In this document: piece after piece, positions 9,249 to 18,003 of the stretch
Position numbering within the stretch: the stretch's first letter is position 1
How the letters are laid out: each line of letters opens with the position of its first letter
Assembly (NCBI GenBank): GCA_026129905.1
Contig: JAHCHE010000018.1
Coordinates: forward strand, 1 to 64,000
Length of the DNA stretch: 64,000 nt
Reading direction: 5' to 3'
Source of the DNA: Bryobacteraceae bacterium
Lineage (GTDB): Bacteria; Acidobacteriota; Terriglobia; Bryobacterales; Bryobacteraceae
The notes under the pieces: generated by a model
What the model was told of the DNA's origin: nothing
The model's database searches: none
The model's input: the letters and a program-made list of their open reading frames with translations, nothing else
Made by a program: the position numbers and the translations under genes

Positions 9249-10225
9249 CACATCGCATTGCACAAGGCGGCGCAAGCGCCGCCGGGAATACCGGTGGAGG
9301 CGGCGCGCGACGCGGCGCGATCGAACTTGTAGAGCCGGTGAGCGGTGCGTCCCAAAATCCACTCTTTGTCCTCGGCCGTGAAGAAGGGAATCAGCTCTTT
9401 CATGATCAGCAGTTCGGCGAAATTGGCGTAGACGAGACGCTTGGGTCCGTACCGGTCGTAGAGACGCCGCAGGAAAGGCCAGACGTCGCGATAGGGCAGT
9501 TGGCGCGTTTTCGACGGGTTGTGCAGAGAGGTGCGGACGTAGACGTTGGGGAGACGGGCGAGGTCGAGCAGGTGACCGAAGCCGTCGCTGTCGGGCGCCG
9601 CGATGTCGATCATGGCGATGTGGTCGATTACCACGTTGACGCCGGGAAAGCGCTCGGCCATATCGCCGACCTGCTTCACCTGGTGCGGGGCCAGGAAGAC
9701 GTTGAAGGTGGCCTCCAATTGTTCGGCTTTCTTCCAGAGCGGGTAGCAGACCGGGTCGTTGAACCAGACGACGTCGCGGTCGTAGATGGGACTGACGCGG
9801 AGGCCGACGAGTCCGCCTTCCTTCACCAGGCGCTCCAGCCGCGCCGGGTTCTCCTTGTCGTTGGGCGGATAGAGCCGGTAGCCGACCAGGAGACCGAAGC
9901 CGGCGAACTTGCCGGGCCACGTCTTGACGCAATGAACGGTGTAGTCGTTGTTGCGGCCGTAGTAACAGACGTGGGAGATGACGGTGTGGTCGATGTTGTA
10001 CGTCTTCATCTCCTCGAGCAGCCACTCGCCCGAGTAGTCGTACGTGGGCAGGTTTTGCGGACACGTGGCCAGCTCGGGCTTGATGGGGAAGCGGGGGTCG
10101 TTGACGACCCAGGCGTGTTCGGCGGCGTTGACGACCGGAGCGCGTTTTTCGTCCCTCGGTTGAGTTTGGACGGCGGTTCCGGCGCACCCGGCGACTCCGG
10201 CGAGCAAAGCGGTTCGGCGCGTCAT
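9248..10225 (-). CDS. Amidohydrolase-2-like exported protein, active site degenerate
   Basis: 325 residues. The N-terminus MTRRTALLAGVAGC has a twin Arg and a lipobox-like AGC, so probable Tat export and lipidation. The body is the TIM-barrel amidohydrolase-2 fold: IDHTVISHVCYYG, GLRVSPIYDRDVVW, VVIDHIAMID, NVYVRTSL. Two functional positions are changed. The N-terminal HxH motif is NAAEHAW (first His absent), and the C-terminal GSD metal motif is YANFAE (Asp absent). It may therefore act differently from decarboxylases or lactonases of this superfamily. First gene of the operon running to 3804; it overlaps the lactonase gene by 1-3 bp. Confidence 0.78.
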   Translation of the reverse strand: MTRRTALLAGVAGCAGTAVQTQPRDEKRAPVVNAAEHAWVVNDPRFPIKPELATCPQNLPTYDYSGEWLLEEMKTYNIDHTVISHVCYYGRNNDYTVHCVKTWPGKFAGFGLLVGYRLYPPNDKENPARLERLVKEGGLVGLRVSPIYDRDVVWFNDPVCYPLWKKAEQLEATFNVFLAPHQVKQVGDMAERFPGVNVVIDHIAMIDIAAPDSDGFGHLLDLARLPNVYVRTSLHNPSKTRQLPYRDVWPFLRRLYDRYGPKRLVYANFAELLIMKELIPFFTAEDKEWILGRTAHRLYKFDRAASRAASTGIPGGACAALCNAM

Positions 10226-10263
10226 ACTGCGGACGATTCTACGACAGCGGCGGGGCTGGCGGG

Positions 10264-12648
10264 TCAGGTCAGAGAAGCGCTTTCTTGGGGGCGCGGGGCG
10301 AACCGGGCGAGTTCCCGCAACAGTTCCTCGGAGGAAACCGGCTTGGAGACGTAACCGTCCATTCCCGCCTCGAGGCAGCGCTCGCGATCGCCTTTCATGG
10401 CGTGGGCCGTCATGGCGACGATGGGGACGCGGCGGGAGGCGTCGCTTTCCCGTTCGCGGATCGCGCGGGTAGCTTCGAAGCCGTCCATGCGCGGCATCTG
10501 CACGTCCATGAGAATCAGGTCGTAGGCGTGGACCGACAATGCGCTGAGCGCCTCCAGGCCATCGGCGGCCAAGCGGACGCGATGGCCGCGTTTCTCCAGC
10601 ATGCCGGCCACCACCTTCTGGTTTACCGCGTTGTCCTCGACCACCAGGACGGAGAGCGGCGGTTCCTGGCTGGGCCGGTCTATCGGTTCAAGGAGACGAG
10701 GGGACGGGTCGCGCCCCAGGGCTTTGCGTATGGCGGACAGCAGTTCGGAGCGCGATACCGGTTTCATGACGTAGTAGGCGATGCGCAAGCCGCGGCGCCG
10801 TTCGGCGTTCAGCTCGACGGAACTGAGCATCATGATGGTGGCGCGCGGCAGCGAGCGATCCGCCGCGATCTGCTCGGCGAGCGCGAATCCATCCGTCTCC
10901 GGCATCATGGCGTCCAGGATCACCAGCTCGAAGGGAGCGCCGCGGCGGTGATGGCCGCGCAGCAGTTCCATCGCGCGAGCGGCCGAGTTCGCGACGTGCG
11001 CCTCCAGCCCGGAGCGCGAAAGAAACGCGTGAAGGATCTGGAGATTGGCGGCGTTGTCGTCGACAATCAGCGCGCGAATGCCGTGGAGATCGCGTTCCGG
11101 CTCGGCGGCGGATTCGCGGGGCTGGTCGCAGCGTTCAAACCGGGCGGTGAAGCTGAACCGGCTGCCATGGTCCGGCTCGCTTTCCACCCAGATCGAGCCG
11201 CCCATCATCTGCGCAAGCCGGGCGGAGATGGTCAGCCCGAGTCCGGTACCGCCGTAGGCGCGAGTCGTCGATCCGTCCGCCTGGGTGAACGCTTCGAAGA
11301 TGAGCGCTTGCTTTTCGCGGGGAATGCCGACGCCGGTATCGGAAACGGTGAACCGCAGCGTTGCGCCCGCGGGATCCTCGGCGTCGAGGCTGGTGGCGAC
11401 CTTCACTTCTCCGGCGGAGGTGAACTTGATGGCGTTGGAGACGAGGTTGGCAATCACCTGCCGGAGGCGGTTCTGGTCGCCGTAGACCCGGTCCGGGACG
11501 CCTGGGAGGAACTCGCAGAGCAACTCGAGGCGCGCCGAATGGGCTTGGGCGGCGAACGACCGGACGGTCCGCTCTACCGAATCCACCAGGTCGAACGGCT
11601 CGCAATCCAGGGATAACTTGCCGGCTTCGATCTTCGAAAAATCGAGGATGTCGTTCAGCAGGCGCATCAGCGAATGGGCCGAGCCGATGGCGGTGGTCAG
11701 GTAGTCGTGCTGTTCGGGGCTGAGATCGGTGTCGAGGACCAACTCGACCATTCCGATAACGCCGTTCATCGGGGTGCGGATCTCGTGGCTCATATTCGCC
11801 AGGAACTCGCTCTTGAGCCGGCTGGCTTCCTGCGAAGCCCGAAGCGCGCCGTCCAGTTCCCGGCGCGACGCCTCGAGCTTCTCGACCATGTCGTTGCAGG
11901 CGGCGGCCAACTGGCCCACTTCGTCCTGCGATCGGATCCGCGAGCGGGCGGTCAGGTCGCCGGAGGCGATGCGGCGCGTGAAGGCGATCAAGCCAAGGAG
12001 AGGCTCGAGCACCTTCCGGATCTGACGCTTCTGGGCGGCCAGGATGACCCCGAGGGCCAGCAATGCAACCAGCGCTCCGTGGGTCAGAATCCGGCGCGTT
12101 GCCGCCATCTGCTCGGCCGTCGACAGACCCACGCGGACGAACCCTAAGGCTTGCGGTTCCGCGGTGGGAGGTTCCCAGCCGAGGACGTCCGGCTGCCCGG
12201 TGGACGCGATGGGTTCGAGCACGTCGACAAATGTGAGGCCCAACGGACTGCCTGCGTAGAGCGGCGGGTTGTCGCAGCGCGCCGGCCGGGCGGGGATGTG
12301 TTCCAGAGCAAAGCCGGTTTGGGCGGCCACCGCGCGGGTCCCGGCGAAGGATTCAATCCACACGTACAAGACGCTCTCGACGGAAAGCGCCTTGTGCGCG
12401 ATCCGATGCAGTTCGGCCTCGTCTTCCAGGGCGATCGCCAGCTCGCACTGCCGGGCCAGTAATTGCCCCATCGCGGCGCCGCGGTGCTCCAGCTCCCGGT
12501 TAAAGGAGCGCAGTTGGAACCACAGCAGCGTGCCCAGCAGGAGGAAAACGCAGACGCCGGTAACCGCCACGGGGATGAGGTTCGCGACAAGAACCTGAGC
12601 GAGGAGGCTCCGCCGCTCCCGCATCCTGGTGAAGAAATGAGGCCTCAT
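10264..12648 (-). CDS. Membrane hybrid sensor histidine kinase with two receiver domains
   Basis: 794 residues. Order: TM ~18-42, periplasmic sensor ~43-180 (CHASE8-like by position), TM ~185-205, HAMP ~205-260, HisKA with phospho-acceptor His288 in [12 protein letters not shown], HATPase ([22 protein letters not shown]), then two REC domains (VDDNAANL...LDAMMPETD and VEDNAVNQ...MDVQMPRMD), ending in SKPVSS. No output domain, so it signals by phosphotransfer. It overlaps the preceding substrate-binding-protein gene by 4 bp (ATGA) in an operon with a TonB receptor, suggesting that it senses the compound the receptor imports. Confidence 0.92.
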   Translation of the reverse strand: MRPHFFTRMRERRSLLAQVLVANLIPVAVTGVCVFLLLGTLLWFQLRSFNRELEHRGAAMGQLLARQCELAIALEDEAELHRIAHKALSVESVLYVWIESFAGTRAVAAQTGFALEHIPARPARCDNPPLYAGSPLGLTFVDVLEPIASTGQPDVLGWEPPTAEPQALGFVRVGLSTAEQMAATRRILTHGALVALLALGVILAAQKRQIRKVLEPLLGLIAFTRRIASGDLTARSRIRSQDEVGQLAAACNDMVEKLEASRRELDGALRASQEASRLKSEFLANMSHEIRTPMNGVIGMVELVLDTDLSPEQHDYLTTAIGSAHSLMRLLNDILDFSKIEAGKLSLDCEPFDLVDSVERTVRSFAAQAHSARLELLCEFLPGVPDRVYGDQNRLRQVIANLVSNAIKFTSAGEVKVATSLDAEDPAGATLRFTVSDTGVGIPREKQALIFEAFTQADGSTTRAYGGTGLGLTISARLAQMMGGSIWVESEPDHGSRFSFTARFERCDQPRESAAEPERDLHGIRALIVDDNAANLQILHAFLSRSGLEAHVANSAARAMELLRGHHRRGAPFELVILDAMMPETDGFALAEQIAADRSLPRATIMMLSSVELNAERRRGLRIAYYVMKPVSRSELLSAIRKALGRDPSPRLLEPIDRPSQEPPLSVLVVEDNAVNQKVVAGMLEKRGHRVRLAADGLEALSALSVHAYDLILMDVQMPRMDGFEATRAIRERESDASRRVPIVAMTAHAMKGDRERCLEAGMDGYVSKPVSSEELLRELARFAPRPQESASLT

Positions 12649-13583
12649 ACCATTCTCACGTCAAACTCGGCGCACGCCCGCCGGTCCACTTCAAGGCCCA
12701 GCACGCGCAGCAGCCGCTCATTGATTGCGATGCGAATCCCCCGCGCCGGCACGGAGGGCGGAAGTCTGGCGTGTTCGAGATAGCGGGCGGCGAGTTCGGC
12801 GGCTTGTTCTCCCGCTTCGCCGTAGTCGGCGTACACCGCCAGCAGCGCGCCGGCCCGGGCGAAGTTCTCGGAGAACCCGATGATGGGCACGTGGTTCCGG
12901 ATGGAGGCCAGAATCAGCGGCGCCACCGTCTCCGGGCGATGAAGGGCGCGATCGGGAAGACACCACAGAAAGTCCGCCTGCCGGCGCAGAGCGGCCGGCG
13001 CGCCCAGCAGGTCTTTCGGACTCGCGCACTCCAGCATGTCCACGCGATAGCCCTGACGCCGGGCCTCGGCAGCTATTTCCGCCCGCTCGCCGGCCGGCGC
13101 GGCCGAGTTCCACGCGATCGCCAGCCGGTCCTTGCCGGGGAATATTCTCTTGAGCTTCGGCAGGAATGCCGCCGGTTGCACCTCCATGGAAAGCGTCGCC
13201 ACGACCGGGCTGCGCCCGGAATCCTGGCAAACGGCGGGAGAGACGTCGCTCCGCAGCACGAGAGATGCGAGAACCGGCGTGTCACAGGAAAATGAGAGCA
13301 CCGCGGCGAACGCGTTCGATCCCATGGTGACCACCAGCCGCGGAGGCGCCGCCAGCGCGACGGAAAGGGGAGCGCGCAGGTCTTTCCCGGCGAGCTGCGC
13401 GACGGACACGGCTGCATCCCGGAGGGCGGCGGACGACTGGAAGCGCGCGATGGCTTCGCCGTACGCCTCGGCGCTTGCGCTGGAGACGACGAGCACCTCC
13501 GGCCGGCCGGGCCGCAAGGCCGAGCCAAGCGAGCCGCCGAGGCTCCCGAGCACGAAGGCGCGACGCGTCGATCGCACATTCAC
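12645..13583 (-). CDS. ABC-type substrate-binding protein (ABC_sub_bind type)
   Basis: 312 residues. The N-terminus has twin Arg ([13 protein letters not shown]), a Tat-like or Sec signal. It resembles the PF04392 group: [103 protein letters not shown]. No ABC permease or ATPase gene is nearby; instead it sits 3 bp after a TonB receptor and overlaps a hybrid kinase. It is more likely a periplasmic ligand receptor feeding the kinase than part of a transporter (inference). Confidence 0.75.
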   Translation of the reverse strand: MNVRSTRRAFVLGSLGGSLGSALRPGRPEVLVVSSASAEAYGEAIARFQSSAALRDAAVSVAQLAGKDLRAPLSVALAAPPRLVVTMGSNAFAAVLSFSCDTPVLASLVLRSDVSPAVCQDSGRSPVVATLSMEVQPAAFLPKLKRIFPGKDRLAIAWNSAAPAGERAEIAAEARRQGYRVDMLECASPKDLLGAPAALRRQADFLWCLPDRALHRPETVAPLILASIRNHVPIIGFSENFARAGALLAVYADYGEAGEQAAELAARYLEHARLPPSVPARGIRIAINERLLRVLGLEVDRRACAEFDVRMV

Positions 13584-13586
13584 GGG

Positions 13587-15551
13587 CTACTCCTTGTAGC
13601 GCCAGGTCAGCTTGAGGAACACGGAACGCCCCGCTCGCGGAAACGTTGGCAGCAGGTGCTCCGCGCTGGCCGGATCGGCGTACCGGCGGTCCGCCAGATT
13701 GCGGACGCCGAACTGAAGGTCGAAGTCGGGGTGCAGTTTCCGGGTGGTGAGAGTGATATCGGCCAGGACAACCGGGCCGACCGAGTCGTCAAAGAGGGTC
13801 CGGCGCGAACTCAGGTAACGTCCGGCGGCGCTGAGGATCAGTTTCTGGCGGGCGAGCGGCGCCGCTAACCGGAACTGCGCAATCGTGTTCGGCGAGTTGG
13901 GAAGGCCGGCATTGCTGTGCTCATACCGGCTCCTCTGTAGCGCCAGACTGGCGGAGGTCTCCAGCCAATCCGCCGGCCGGCCGGCCGCTTCGATTTCGAG
14001 ACCGGTGGCGTGACTGGCGGCGACGTTTCGGTATTGGAGGGTTGTTTCGTTCACGGGCACGCCCTCAATCAGCCCGTGCAAGTGAAAGTCGTAGAACGAC
14101 GCGATCAGGTCGACCCGCTTATGGAGCCGCTGCTCGCGAACCAATTCGAGCGAATACATTCTCTCGGCGCGGAGCAGGGGGTTGGGTTCCCAGAAACGCT
14201 CGAACGTCGACGGGTTGCGGAACGCGCGTCCGAACAGGAACTTGTAAGCGGTGGTCTCGGTCGCTTTGTAGACGGCGCCCGCCCGCGGCGAGATGAAGGC
14301 GGGATGAATCTTCGTGTCGTCCAGGCGAGCGCCGGCGAACAGCGTCCAGCGCGGCGAGGCGTTCCATTCCTGCTGGAAGAACCAGGCGGCGGCGCGGTCG
14401 GGCCGAACGGTGTGGCGGTACGGATTGCCTTCATCCGGCCAGGCGTAGCTGGTCTGGACATTGCGGGCGTCGGCGCTAAGCTGGCTGCCGAAGACCAGCT
14501 TGCCCACGCGCGGGACGCTGGTCCCAAGGGAGAACTGGGTTCCAATCCAGTCGCCAAGCGCGAAATCGCGATCGCTCCCGGCGCCGCCGTCGAGGAAGTA
14601 GTTGTAGTTGCCGAAATAGCGGAACTGGTCATAATACAGGCGCCACCGCGCGCTCCACTTGTCGTTCAAGTCGCCCGTCCAGCTCGCCTCGACAAAATTG
14701 TGGACGTCAAAGCTGTAGGTTCCGGTATCGCCATAGTCGGCGCCGTACCAACCGATGGGTACGATGATCCTGTGATCGGAGAAGTTGGCCATGACGCTCC
14801 AGTTCCGGCAGGTGAGGTGGGCGAATGTATGATAGCCATGCTCGGCGCTGAGGTGGGTGGCGCGACCGTGCCCGGCGGCGTCAATCGTCCGGCCGGTGGT
14901 ATTGAAGCCGGAGGCTGACAGCAGAAGGTTCGCGCAACCGCCCAGCCGAGCCGCGGCGGAAAGCGCCAGTTTCTTCTCGCCGAAACTGCCCAGCTCGGTT
15001 GAGACTTGTCCGCGGGGCGCATCCGCCGGCGCCTTCGTGAAGATGTTGATTGTGGCAAAGACGCCGTTGGCGCCGTAGAGCGCCGAGGTCGGCCCGCGCA
15101 CGACCTCGATCCGCTGCACCAGGTCCATGTCGATGCCGAAATCCTGCCCGAACATGTACATCGCGCCATAGACGTTGTCCGTCATGGGGTGGCCGTTCAC
15201 CAGGACCAGGAGACGGGAATTGTAATCGCCGGGCTGCGAGAAGCCGCGGACGCCGGCGAAGTAGAGAGCTCCGTCGCTGGTGAAATGGAACCCCCGGACA
15301 TTCGACAGGGCTTCGGCAAGGGTGCGATAGCCGTATTGCTGAATCTCCTGCGCGGTGATCACGGTGACGCTGGCCGGCGCTTCCTGAAGGGTCTGCGAAT
15401 ATAAGGCTGCCGTTTCCACCACGGGCAGATCTTCATAAAGGATGGATTCCGGCTCTTCGCCGGCTTGGACCGAGACGGACGTCGCCGCCGTATCCGCGCC
15501 GGCAGCAAAGGCAACGCCAGCCGCCAGCAGCCACAGCCACAAGTGACGCAT
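13587..15551 (-). CDS. TonB-dependent outer-membrane receptor
   Basis: 654 residues from ATG 15551 (MRHLWLWLLAAGVAFAAGA, signal peptide). The plug is clear: ETAALYSQTLQEAPASVTVITAQEIQQYGYRTLAEALSNVRG, within which the start VITAQEI is typical, then RLLVLVNGHPMTD and IEVVRGPTSALYGANGVFATINI. A 22-strand barrel follows, with FRNPSTFERFWEPNP and the ending VFLKLTWRYKE. It resembles siderophore/cobalamin/colicin-I-type receptors; substrate unknown. First gene of the receptor, binding-protein, kinase operon and divergent from the sugar isomerase at 15762. Confidence 0.9.
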   Translation of the reverse strand: MRHLWLWLLAAGVAFAAGADTAATSVSVQAGEEPESILYEDLPVVETAALYSQTLQEAPASVTVITAQEIQQYGYRTLAEALSNVRGFHFTSDGALYFAGVRGFSQPGDYNSRLLVLVNGHPMTDNVYGAMYMFGQDFGIDMDLVQRIEVVRGPTSALYGANGVFATINIFTKAPADAPRGQVSTELGSFGEKKLALSAAARLGGCANLLLSASGFNTTGRTIDAAGHGRATHLSAEHGYHTFAHLTCRNWSVMANFSDHRIIVPIGWYGADYGDTGTYSFDVHNFVEASWTGDLNDKWSARWRLYYDQFRYFGNYNYFLDGGAGSDRDFALGDWIGTQFSLGTSVPRVGKLVFGSQLSADARNVQTSYAWPDEGNPYRHTVRPDRAAAWFFQQEWNASPRWTLFAGARLDDTKIHPAFISPRAGAVYKATETTAYKFLFGRAFRNPSTFERFWEPNPLLRAERMYSLELVREQRLHKRVDLIASFYDFHLHGLIEGVPVNETTLQYRNVAASHATGLEIEAAGRPADWLETSASLALQRSRYEHSNAGLPNSPNTIAQFRLAAPLARQKLILSAAGRYLSSRRTLFDDSVGPVVLADITLTTRKLHPDFDLQFGVRNLADRRYADPASAEHLLPTFPRAGRSVFLKLTWRYKE

Positions 15552-15761
15552 TATCGATACCGTGCCCGACGCGGCGTCTCTCCTCGGCCGCCGATGGGAG
15601 CGGAAACGCCAAGACAGACGCCTAGGAGACTCATCGGAACATTCGCCCAGAGTCTTTACGTCGCCGCCGTTCAATCGCGATCCAGGCCGGGCCTTGCGGC
15701 TGGGCGCTCACGGCGCACGCCTTGCCGCCTTTGGTACGCTGTAGCGCCAGAGGAGACACTG

Positions 15762-16745
15762 ATGAAGTTGAGCTTGGACACCGTCGGATACGGCGGCTAT
15801 TTCACCGACGGAGCGTGGCTGCCGCTGGAGGACGCGTTCCGCAAGGCGGCCGGATTCGGCTACGACGCGGTCTGCATCTATGCGCACCGTCCGATTGGGT
15901 TTCCCATGGATCTATCGCCCGAGCGGCGGCGGCGGCTCCGCGAGCTGGCGGCGGAACTCGACCTGGAACTTGGCGCGGTGGTCTGCTGCACCAATTTCAT
16001 GAAGGGCAGCCACGCGCTGCTGTATCCCCAGGAGAAGGAGATTCTCTACGTCCGGGACGCGATCGGGCTGGCGCGCGACATGGGCATGAAGATCGTCCGG
16101 GTGCTGGCTGCCTTTTTCGGCTATTTTCAGAATCCGTACGCCTCGCAGGGATATGGCAACCCGGCGTTCGAATCGCGATCGCTGCGCGTGTCGCAAAACA
16201 AGGACTACCTGGAAGCGTGGCACGACGTGAAGGCCGGCTTGCGCGAGGCGGCGCTCATCGCGGAGGGGGAAGGGATCACGCTTGCGCTGCAAACTCACCC
16301 CGAGATCACCGGCAACAACGATGAAACCCTCGAGATGATCGAAGAGGTGGGCGTTCCGAGCCTGAAGGTCGGGCTCGATCTGCCGTTGTTCGAATCGCAC
16401 GATCCGGAGTTCGTCCGCCGCACGGTTCACAAGATGAAGGGCCTGATGGTCTACTCGCACACCATCTCGATCGCCAAGAAGTACACGGTCGGCGGGGCGG
16501 TCCTGGGGTGGGACGAAGTCACGCCCGGCAGTCCCGGCGACCCGTGCCCCTGGCGGGTGTTCTTCGAAGCGTGCCGCGAGATCGGCTACGACGGCTATTT
16601 CTCGCACGAGCAGTGCAGTCCGATCATCGTCAAGGGCCACCGTATCGGCGGCCTGGACGAAGTCGACCTGCGGTACCGCGACGCGCTGCGCTATCTGAAG
16701 GGCCTTGCCCGGGACATGGGCTACTATAGCGGCCACAAGGTTTGA
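15762..16745 (+). CDS. Sugar phosphate isomerase/epimerase (xylose-isomerase-like TIM barrel)
   Basis: 327 residues; ATG 15762 is 5 bp after AGGAGA (15751-15756), which sets the start; the longer frame from 15465 is antisense to the TonB receptor. TIM-barrel features of the AP-endonuclease-2 family: KAAGFGYDAVCIYAH, GMKIVRVLAAFFGYF, IAEGEGITLALQTHPEI, VGLDLPLFESHDP, LMVYSHTIS and GYDGYFSHEQC, which hold the usual Glu/Asp/His/Glu metal ligands. The ending GLARDMGYYSGHKV is typical of many uncharacterised members. It appears monocistronic; the real substrate is unknown. Confidence 0.82.
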   Translation: MKLSLDTVGYGGYFTDGAWLPLEDAFRKAAGFGYDAVCIYAHRPIGFPMDLSPERRRRLRELAAELDLELGAVVCCTNFMKGSHALLYPQEKEILYVRDAIGLARDMGMKIVRVLAAFFGYFQNPYASQGYGNPAFESRSLRVSQNKDYLEAWHDVKAGLREAALIAEGEGITLALQTHPEITGNNDETLEMIEEVGVPSLKVGLDLPLFESHDPEFVRRTVHKMKGLMVYSHTISIAKKYTVGGAVLGWDEVTPGSPGDPCPWRVFFEACREIGYDGYFSHEQCSPIIVKGHRIGGLDEVDLRYRDALRYLKGLARDMGYYSGHKV

Positions 16746-16798
16746 GCGCGGCCGAGCCGGGCGCCGGGGGCCGGGCATGGCACGATCACGGATCCTCG

Positions 16799-16826
16799 CA
16801 CCGCAGAGACACGGAGAGCGCAGAGA
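16799..16826. repeat. Probable dispersed repeat (GCAGAGACACGGAGAG motif)
   Basis: The intergenic sequence CACCGCAGAGACACGGAGAGC...GCAGAGA has internal GAGA/CGCAGAG repetition. From memory, this kind of motif is scattered in intergenic regions of many environmental bacteria. Only one copy is present here, so its repeat status cannot be shown from the window. The rest of 16746-17011 holds nothing that I recognise. Confidence 0.4.
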
Positions 16827-17011
16827 CCGGAGGAAAAAGGAGTTGGAGGGGGTTTAGCGGGTCATAAGGGTGGGTCCGGACGCCAATTCGGGCGCGGCGG
16901 GCTCAGCGGCGGGGCCGCCAGTGCGTCCAGACGAGCTGTGTAATCGATGAGGGGGGCCCCTCGGGATCGGCTTTCAGGAGCAGGTCTCAAACCACCTCCA
17001 AGCTGCTGCGG

Positions 17012-17740
17012 TCAAAAGCCGTTGGTGGTGAGCGTTGGGGGCAACCGAGCGTCCGCTTCGGGGCCCAGCATTCGGAGAATATCCGAGACGTATCGCTCGG
17101 TGTCGGGGCCCATCGGCGCGCCTTGCCGCCCGTCAACGGCGGCGGGACCCACGTGGTAGGCCCGCAGAGCCAGCGTGATGTCGCCTTCGTAGCGACGTAG
17201 CAGTTGACTCAGGAACCGCGCTCCCGCCGCGAGGTTCTCCTCCGGATTGAACGGGTCCCGTACGCCGAGCTCCCCGGCCGTCTCCGGCATCAATTGCATG
17301 AGACCCTGCGCGCCTCGCGACGAAACGGCGCACGGTTGAAGACTGGACTCCCTGAGCGCGACCATCAGGACCAGGTTGGGGTCGATACCCGCCTGCGCTG
17401 CGGCTGCATGAATCAATGGCTGAAGGCCGGCGGCATGAAGCGGTTCGCACGGCGACGCCTGCGAGCGGAGTGTGTCCGGCGCAACCTCGATCTGCTGGTC
17501 GGCGCCGCCCACGCTCGCCCGCAGCGCGTCCTGGTTGAGCCGCACCGGTCCCGCCAGCAGGGCCAGGGCAATGTATCCGATCGCGCCGGCCTTTGATCTT
17601 CGGGGGCGCCACCGTTTCCTGAAGCCTGGTTCCGGCTGGCGCCGATCGCAAAATCGAACTACTATCCGGACGCGAATACGCTTTCCGCCCTTCTCGGCAT
17701 CAACGGGAACACGACCAGCCCGCCGGCCTGTCGACGCCAA
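17012..17740 (-). CDS. Lytic transglycosylase (SLT domain)
   Basis: 242 residues from TTG 17740; the start is uncertain, as there is no ATG in the first 60 codons. An N-terminal basic region precedes a hydrophobic segment at ~52-66 (AIGYIALALLAGPV), probably a signal anchor. The SLT domain spans ~105-230: catalytic Glu in VALRESSLQPCAVS, then SRGAQGLMQLMPETAGELGV, NPEENLAAGARFLSQLLRRY and LALRAYHVGPAAVDG, in place of the common LAAYNAGPGAV. These enzymes cleave peptidoglycan to 1,6-anhydro-MurNAc. It is divergent from the Oar-like gene at 18004 and stands alone. Confidence 0.85.
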   Translation of the reverse strand: MASTGRRAGRVPVDAEKGGKRIRVRIVVRFCDRRQPEPGFRKRWRPRRSKAGAIGYIALALLAGPVRLNQDALRASVGGADQQIEVAPDTLRSQASPCEPLHAAGLQPLIHAAAAQAGIDPNLVLMVALRESSLQPCAVSSRGAQGLMQLMPETAGELGVRDPFNPEENLAAGARFLSQLLRRYEGDITLALRAYHVGPAAVDGRQGAPMGPDTERYVSDILRMLGPEADARLPPTLTTNGF

Positions 17741-18003
17741 CTTTAAACGTGCAGGCCAGGCGGAAGAATCTCAACCGACCTAAAGGCCTAAAAGTAACCT
17801 TATGGTACTACAGTACTGCTCCAGCGCCACGAATCGATCCCCGCCATTCTGCGGCCAGATTCCTCCCGCCGGCCGCCAGGACAAATCCTTCGGACCGCCG
17901 GATCTCAGGCGAGTCGGAACGCATGCGCAACCAGCGGCTGCACTCCGTTGTATACTGGACCCAATTCCGAGTTCTGGATAAACCCATCGCAAAGGAGAAA
18001 CGC

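Noticed and set aside
9155-10354. 399-codon plus-strand frame over the amidohydrolase-like gene
   Set aside because: Spans two genes and an operon junction on the minus strand; no family resemblance.
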